Below are positions 13,245-13,619 of a DNA stretch of 13,619 nucleotides, in pieces (within the stretch, counting starts at the first letter, position 1; the number at the start of each line of letters is the position of its first letter). Source of the DNA: Flavobacteriales bacterium UBA4660. Its GTDB lineage: Bacteria; Bacteroidota; Bacteroidia; Flavobacteriales_D; Sanyastnellaceae. The translations under genes were made by a program, and so were the position numbers. Where the stretch lies: contig DHLU01000234.1 in the NCBI GenBank assembly GCA_002405435.1, positions 1-13,619 of the forward strand. The letters are read 5' to 3'. A model generated the notes under the pieces. That model saw only the letters and a program-made list of their open reading frames with translations, did no database searches and was not told the DNA's origin.

Positions 13245-13619
13245 TGTGCAGTTTTTTTATCTTAAGTAATTTTCTTTTGAAATTGTTTTGTTTCATGTCG
13301 GGATACAGCAAGGCAACACCGAGGCAATATTTGCTGATACCCTCCGGACGAATCAGTCTTCTCTTGATTTCCTGCATTATGGGCGAATGGCGGTTTACCC
13401 GCTCCTGTTTTACCTCTGCTATCACCAGGCGGGGAAGACGCACCTCCCTGTCACCGAAATGAAACTGTATATCGAAGTCCAGCGTTACGCGCTCCTTTAG
13501 CACTTCGCTCACCAGGGTAATCCGGCTGAAGGCGGTGTACAACTTGGGCACCAGCGTATCTGCCACCGGCGGCTCCTCGTGCAGAAAGTTGACCGACTTC
13601 TCTTCCAGCGGCTCCTCCA
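13228..13619 (-). CDS. VTC-domain polyphosphate polymerase, C-terminal part (5' end outside window)
   Basis: The reading frame enters from the window edge and ends at a TAA at 13230-13228, giving about 130 residues of the C-terminal half. The VTC family makes polyphosphate from nucleotide triphosphates inside a basic tunnel domain. Visible signatures are a strand with an invariant Arg and Asp (ERVTLDFDIQF), LVIAEVKQE with the catalytic-tunnel Glu-Val-Lys, SPIMQEIKRR, and ISKYCLGVALLYPDMKQNNFKRKL. These correspond to the end of the fold, so the missing part is upstream of 13619. An internal GTG at 13566 could mimic a start, but the sequence before it (EEPLEEKSVNFLHEEPP) continues in frame. It overlaps the DUF4956 gene by 17 bp. 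Whether it really polymerises phosphate is unproven. Confidence 0.85.
   Translation of the reverse strand, partial: EEPLEEKSVNFLHEEPPVADTLVPKLYTAFSRITLVSEVLKERVTLDFDIQFHFGDREVRLPRLVIAEVKQERVNRHSPIMQEIKRRLIRPEGISKYCLGVALLYPDMKQNNFKRKLLKIKKLHNELAA

Noticed and set aside
12495-13265. 256-codon plus-strand open frame opposite the DUF4956 gene
   Set aside because: The minus strand encodes a recognisable family with membrane helices and a VTC partner; the plus-strand product is His/Gln-rich shadow sequence.
1-13619. CRISPR arrays, tRNA/rRNA genes, transposases, phage genes, toxin-antitoxin pairs
   Set aside because: I looked on both strands and saw no spaced direct repeats, cloverleaf-like sequences or relevant protein motifs; the spacers are all shorter than about 205 bp.

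Overview
The window looks like chromosomal DNA of a Bacteroidota (Bacteroidetes) bacterium. Four things point that way. One secreted protein ends in a type IX secretion (T9SS) type B sorting domain. Two proteins belong to the RemB/Wzi-like outer-membrane family, and one is a DUF6089-type outer-membrane barrel. Several genes are preceded by the phylum's TAnnTTTG -7 promoter box, and I see no convincing Shine-Dalgarno sequences. The DNA is GC-rich for the phylum by eye. I cannot place it below phylum level from sequence alone. There are ten or eleven tightly packed genes and no gene-free stretch longer than about 205 bases. I found no tRNA, rRNA, CRISPR array, IS element or phage gene.

Layout: (1) 1-882, minus strand: 3'-truncated DUF6089-like outer-membrane barrel. 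(2) 1087-2049, plus: FMN enzyme of the nitronate monooxygenase/FabK family. (3) 2248-4332, plus: secreted six-module FN3-like protein with a T9SS sorting domain, probably starting at TTG. (4) 4356-4925, minus: ruvC. (5) 4953-6080, plus: membrane family 2 glycosyltransferase, divergent from ruvC across only 27 bp. (6) 6077-7168, plus: OppC/DppC-like ABC permease, overlapping gene 5 by ATGA. (7) 7224-8171, plus: GDP-L-fucose synthase. (8) 8168-9730, plus: RemB/Wzi-like outer-membrane protein, overlapping gene 7 by ATGA. (9) 9854-10951, plus: WecA/TagO-family polyprenyl-phosphate sugar-1-phosphate transferase. (10) 10948-12495, plus: a second RemB/Wzi-like protein, overlapping gene 9 by ATGA. (11) 12507-13244 and 13228-13619, minus: a DUF4956 membrane protein and the C-terminal part of a VTC-type polyphosphate polymerase, overlapping by 17 bp.

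The central theme is the cell surface. A GDP-fucose gene and a lipid-linked glycan initiator are each translationally coupled to their own RemB/Wzi-like outer-membrane protein, with a membrane glycosyltransferase nearby. I infer surface polysaccharide or glycoconjugate production and anchoring, possibly tied to gliding or adhesion. The T9SS cargo and the DUF6089 barrel fit the same surface, but ruvC, the FMN enzyme and the VTC/DUF4956 pair are probably unrelated neighbours.

The most unusual signals are regulatory. The ruvC/glycosyltransferase divergence holds two face-to-face -7-like boxes that form the two arms of one 20-bp imperfect palindrome. Its 13-bp core recurs exactly at the promoter of the WecA-family gene. 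Several starts lie so close to TAnnTTTG boxes that (near-)leaderless mRNAs are likely. Four genes appear to start with TTG or GTG.
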